Below, piece by piece: positions 60,344 through 64,000 of a DNA stretch of 64,000 nucleotides. The stretch comes from an uncultured Lachnospiraceae bacterium (GTDB lineage Bacteria > Bacillota > Clostridia > Lachnospirales > Lachnospiraceae). The position numbers and the translations under genes were made by a program. How positions within the stretch are numbered: the stretch's first letter is position 1; every line of letters starts with the position of its first letter. The notes under the pieces were generated by a model. The model had not been told where the DNA came from, made no database searches, and saw only the letters and a program-made list of their open reading frames with translations. The stretch is taken from the NCBI GenBank assembly GCA_934293575.1, contig CAKQYU010000001.1:333849-397848 (forward strand), given 5' to 3'.

Positions 60344-63313
60344 TTAGTGTGTGATTAATGGTTTAATTTCTTCATCTAAGGTTTTTCTCAATTCCGAAAT
60401 CATCTGATTATAGAATTTAAACTTTGGTAAGGCATTTTCTTGAGCCTCTTTATAGCTTGTATAATCAATCGTTGCCTTAATGGCGCTTTCATTTGGAATC
60501 ACTCCATTACGATAATGCGTCGCAGCATACATAACATCCTCTTTAGATGCATACCATACAAGGCAAAATTCAGATATTACTTTATCAATGCAATCACGTT
60601 TCATATTCTCTACAATATTCAAGATTGATTGCCCCTTATACTTTTTCTCATCTAACTCAATATCCGAAACTACATTCTTCATCAATTCTGCAACTTTCGG
60701 ATTTTCCCTACGAAGTTCCTCTATATATTGTTTTACTTCGTTAATTTTTTTCTGTCTTTCTTCAGGTGTAATCTCAATTTCTTGGTCACTTGGCATAACT
60801 ATATTTTGAATCAAATGAATAATATATTCATAATCTATTTTCGTATTACTGTATGCCATTAATTCATAATCCGGATCAATTACTACTCCGTCCGGATACT
60901 CTCCGGGTTCAGTTGGTTTTCTAAGAATATCCATAACATTCAAGTAATGTGCGGCATAATCATCATATTCATCCTGTGTAATTCCATATTCCTCCAACAT
61001 ACTCTCATCATACTGTGTAAAAGATTTGAATTGAGAAAAGAACTTGTCAAAGCTTTGGAACAATTTAACAAATTGCTTCTTTTCTTCGTCCGACATCTTC
61101 GGAACATCTGAAGGTTTTGGTGCAATTATACGTAATGCCTTTAACGATTTTCTAAACTCTTCTTTGATTTGCTCCCAGTCAGCCCCCATAACTTCCTCCG
61201 TACTTCCCGCAGAGTATAATTTTACAGCATCGTCCACACACTGCTTAAACAACTTAGGAGCCTGAAAAGTTACAACCTGTCCATAATTTTTTTGTGCATC
61301 AAAAATTCGATTCGTTCTGGAAAATGCCTGAATCAAATCGTGTGGTCCCATAGGTTGCCTGTCAATAAAAATTGTAGACATACATGGTGCATCAAATCCC
61401 GTAAGCAAACGATCTACAACAATAACCAAGTCAAGCTGCTCGCTTCTCCGTTCAAATTTCGAATCCTTTCTTGCCAATCGCTTATTTAAATTGCTATTAT
61501 ACCCCTGAATCTGAGTAAGATCATACTTCGTTCCAAACATTGAATTATAATCATCAAGTGAACCTTGCATCTTCTGTTGATTAACCTGTGAGCTTTCTTC
61601 ATTTTCCGATATCGAATATGTAATAGCAAACTTCGGAAAATCCGGCAATATCCGTTTAATTTTCTCATCTATTTTGAGCTCACTTTGTCCATTTTTTATT
61701 TTTAACAAAAGATCATAATATTTCTGTGCCATTTGAATCGAACTGGTAGTTAACAATCCCTCATATGTCTTTCCTTTTCCATTTTGAAAACCAAGTTTAT
61801 AAAAAGACTTATTAAGAATAATATCTAATACTCTTAACATATGTGTTTCATTATCATAATTCCTACTATCTGTCTCAATTTCAATATTCTTTGGACCATT
61901 ATGTTCTACTTGAAATCCCAAAACAGCTTTATCATGAATCGCATTTTGTATTGTATATTTATGTAAACATTCACCATACAATTCTTCCGTTGTTCGCGGC
62001 AAATCACCCATTTGTGGATACGCATTTTCAGCAAATCTAGGGGTTCCCGTAAATCCAAACCACAAAGAATTACCAAAAAACCTTTCCAACTCCCTTTTGG
62101 TTCCCGGCGTAACTGCTCTATGACATTCATCAACAACATATGCTATTTTTAAATTCTTAATCTTATTATATTCCGGTGTTCCTTCCTGTAATTTTTTTGA
62201 AATTAGGATATGCAATTTTTGAATCGTCGTCACAATCACCTGTCTGTCATCCGATTTTAATTTTCTTTTCAAATCATTTACATTATCTGTATTATCAACA
62301 TCCACCAAATCATTATTTGCATATGCCTGAAATGCCATAGTTGTTTGAGCATCCAAGTCTTTTCTATCAATCAAAAAAATTGTTTTATCAATGGAAGGAA
62401 TATCCATCAAAAGATTTCTTGTTGCCTTATATGATGTCAATGTTTTTCCCGAACCGGTTGTATGCCATACAAATCCTGACTTACCTATTTTAGACGCTTC
62501 TCTAATTGACTCTATTGCATGAATTTGGTAAGGACGAAGTAAAATAAGTCTTTTCGCATCCTCATCTAATACCGTGTAACGGGCAATCATCTCATGTGCC
62601 TCCGGAATCTTTAACACACATCTGGCAAAATCAAGGTAATCAGATACAACATTATTATTTTCGTCTAACCAGCTACTCATGAACTTCGGATTTAACTCTG
62701 TATCACTGGCAGCAGAAAAATATTTTGTATCAACAGCATTACTAATTACAAACATCTGAACTGCCGAAAAAATACCTGTAAATTTACCTTCTCCGATATA
62801 TTTTTTAATTTGATTAAAACTATCCATGCAGGAATGTTGCTTATTTTTTAATTCAATATGAATCATTGGCAATCCATTAATCATAAGGGTAACATCAAAT
62901 CTTCTATCTCGAGATACTACTATATCCTCATCTTCTGATTTTAATGCACTATACTGATTAATCACTTCATAAACACTACTACCTCCTGCAATGTGTTCAT
63001 GATTCATAACGACAAGATGAATTTTTTCCGTATTACGTTGAACATGAACCATGACTTTTCCATTCTCGCCAACAAGCCATTCCCCTGCTTTATAAAATGA
63101 AGAAAACTGCAATTGATTCTTCACTTGTTCAAACTCTGCATCCGAGAGCAATTCACCATTCAACCTGTCCTTGTTATTTTGCTCAAGGATATATTTAAAA
63201 TTCTTCCACAAATCTTCTTCTGTCTTTAAATCCTCTCTATAAGTCCACTGTGAATCCCCATACACCAGTTGGTCAATTAGTTTCTTTTCAATTACTGATT
63301 CTAATTCTGACAT
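60344..63313 (-). CDS. hsdR: Type I restriction enzyme HsdR (endonuclease/translocase subunit)
   Basis: Motor and cleavage subunit of a type I restriction-modification complex with HsdM and HsdS. In the 989-residue protein, the nuclease domain has D near residue 140 (RRFDVTLMI) and ELK near 153; the SF2 translocase has Walker A TTGSGKT (K near 289), DECH (near 396), FTGTPRF and QAFSRTNR. ATG 63313 follows AAAGGAG with suitable spacing. The frame is, however, open upstream for 226 more codons, through the gap and the half HsdS. hsdM must lie outside the window. Confidence 0.93.
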   Translation of the reverse strand: MSELESVIEKKLIDQLVYGDSQWTYREDLKTEEDLWKNFKYILEQNNKDRLNGELLSDAEFEQVKNQLQFSSFYKAGEWLVGENGKVMVHVQRNTEKIHLVVMNHEHIAGGSSVYEVINQYSALKSEDEDIVVSRDRRFDVTLMINGLPMIHIELKNKQHSCMDSFNQIKKYIGEGKFTGIFSAVQMFVISNAVDTKYFSAASDTELNPKFMSSWLDENNNVVSDYLDFARCVLKIPEAHEMIARYTVLDEDAKRLILLRPYQIHAIESIREASKIGKSGFVWHTTGSGKTLTSYKATRNLLMDIPSIDKTIFLIDRKDLDAQTTMAFQAYANNDLVDVDNTDNVNDLKRKLKSDDRQVIVTTIQKLHILISKKLQEGTPEYNKIKNLKIAYVVDECHRAVTPGTKRELERFFGNSLWFGFTGTPRFAENAYPQMGDLPRTTEELYGECLHKYTIQNAIHDKAVLGFQVEHNGPKNIEIETDSRNYDNETHMLRVLDIILNKSFYKLGFQNGKGKTYEGLLTTSSIQMAQKYYDLLLKIKNGQSELKIDEKIKRILPDFPKFAITYSISENEESSQVNQQKMQGSLDDYNSMFGTKYDLTQIQGYNSNLNKRLARKDSKFERRSEQLDLVIVVDRLLTGFDAPCMSTIFIDRQPMGPHDLIQAFSRTNRIFDAQKNYGQVVTFQAPKLFKQCVDDAVKLYSAGSTEEVMGADWEQIKEEFRKSLKALRIIAPKPSDVPKMSDEEKKQFVKLFQSFDKFFSQFKSFTQYDESMLEEYGITQDEYDDYAAHYLNVMDILRKPTEPGEYPDGVVIDPDYELMAYSNTKIDYEYIIHLIQNIVMPSDQEIEITPEERQKKINEVKQYIEELRRENPKVAELMKNVVSDIELDEKKYKGQSILNIVENMKRDCIDKVISEFCLVWYASKEDVMYAATHYRNGVIPNESAIKATIDYTSYKEAQENALPKFKFYNQMISELRKTLDEEIKPLITH

Positions 63314-63982
63314 TTTTTCCATCTCCTTTTCTGAAAAATATATAAATATATAGTTAATAAAACAAAAATCAAAACACTTACACTGTATTAAAGTGCAGAA
63401 GCAATAAGTTAATGAGTTTAAATGCTTATACTGGTGAAGAGTGATGAGGTGGTCGAGGGCATTGATATACTCTCCAATCTTTATCTGCTCTTCCATCATT
63501 GGGAATGCAACTGTAGTTCCCCCTACCAATTCTTTGTTAAGATTATTAACGGTGCTTCCTGCTGCCATAGCCTTATATTGATTGAGCATGCCATCTGTTC
63601 CAAGCAAAGTACAAAGAAACTTTAAATTAAAATTCTTTTCGGTATCTCGAATAGCAAGCCAACCATCGTGAATACAGCCATCTATCGCCATTATATATGG
63701 TCTTCCAAAGCTCATCGAATTTGATAAAATCAAATCTCCTGGATGAACCTCTCTAGTTTTAGAAAGCCCTTCAGGTCTGATTTTTTCCGCCGTTTGAGTA
63801 ATATAATTTCCCTGTTCTGGAGCATCACCAATCTTAACCCAATTCAATCCATTTTCATCATTCGTAATAAATTTGTCTATCGGTCTTGGTGAACCACCAC
63901 GCTCAATTGTCACCAGTTCAGAGAACTTACGCTGTTCCCAAGCTTCTGTGTATCCTTTAAATCTAATCTTTGGATTTTCCAT
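63314..63982 (-). CDS. hsdS: Half HsdS specificity subunit lacking its own stop codon
   Basis: Starts ATG 63982 after GAGGTG and encodes one HsdS target-recognition domain: PKIRFKGYTEAWEQRKF at the start, TRD, and the central conserved helix ending in LDHLITLHQ at about 63431. A normal HsdS then has a second TRD and CR; here the sequence changes to unrelated AT-rich DNA after the helix and, with no stop codon, continues in frame through about 40 codons into HsdR. It could act as a half-subunit that dimerises, be an inactive remnant, or produce an S-R fusion. Recombination at the conserved helix is the likely origin. Confidence 0.82.
63372..63385 (+). repeat. Recombination-motif copy 3 at the HsdS-HsdR junction
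   Basis: AAACACTTACACTG, differing at one base from copy 1 (AAACACTTACGCTG, minus strand) and sharing the ACTTAC-x-CTG core with copy 2. It is placed in the 100-base gap between the end of HsdS homology and the hsdR start. The match is short and the third copy is less certain than the first two. Confidence 0.55.
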
Positions 63983-64000
63983 ACAAATCACCTCTCAATC

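Overview
The window looks like a chromosomal segment of a low-GC Clostridia, most likely a Lachnospiraceae member. The evidence is the AT-rich coding style, strong AGGAGG-type ribosome binding sites, and blocks of gene order typical of that family: miaB-mutS-mutL-miaA, mreCD-PBP2-minCDE-rodA, sepF-divIVA, two radical SAM genes followed by rng and rplU-prp-rpmA-obg-yhbY-nadD-yqeK-rsfS, and plsX-rnc-smc-ftsY. The species cannot be fixed from sequence reading alone. No tRNA, rRNA, CRISPR array or insertion sequence was seen.

Layout. (1) 1-8693, plus strand: the tail of a VWA-like protein, then tRNA modification (miaB, miaA) interleaved with mismatch repair (mutS, mutL) and a PLP enzyme of the methionine gamma-lyase-like family. 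(2) 8688-18373, plus strand: a cell-shape and division operon with its own promoter and terminator (DUF4321, mreC, mreD, PBP2, minC, minD, minE, rodA, mgsA, a lipoprotein DD-carboxypeptidase and an unknown P-loop protein). (3) 18660-25929, plus strand: a second envelope and division operon (HlyD-like adaptor, yggS, sepF, a repeat-rich divIVA, aroB, lspA, an RluD-type synthase). Its promoter has the same -35 and -10 hexamers as operon 2. (4) 26009-34707: a Xer-type recombinase with a dif-like palindrome in its leader, a 5.5-kb VaFE-repeat surface protein with a translationally coupled membrane partner, and a divergent yneA-like/lexA SOS pair sharing five LexA-box-like sites. (5) 34759-55270, minus strand: HD-GYP signalling, ribosome assembly and NAD genes, L21/L27 with the Prp protease, RNase G, two radical SAM proteins, a PFL/ACT pair, WalJ-like MBL protein, threonine deaminase, and ftsY-smc-rnc-plsX. 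(6) 55447-57781, plus strand: a formate/nitrite transporter and a peptidoglycan-binding protein. (7) 57785-64000, minus strand: an AT-rich accessory island with a NERD nuclease-like protein, an unknown 239-residue protein, a tyrosine recombinase, HsdR and half of an HsdS. HsdS reads into HsdR with no stop codon.

The most interesting places are the type I restriction island (half HsdS in frame with HsdR, and a recombinase gene flanked by near-perfect inverted copies of a motif that recurs at the S-R junction), the five-site SOS operator array with three sites on an exact 13-bp pitch, the dif-like 11-6-11 site next to the Xer gene, and the surface-protein insertion between Xer and the SOS pair. 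All functions are inferred from sequence; no database search was run.
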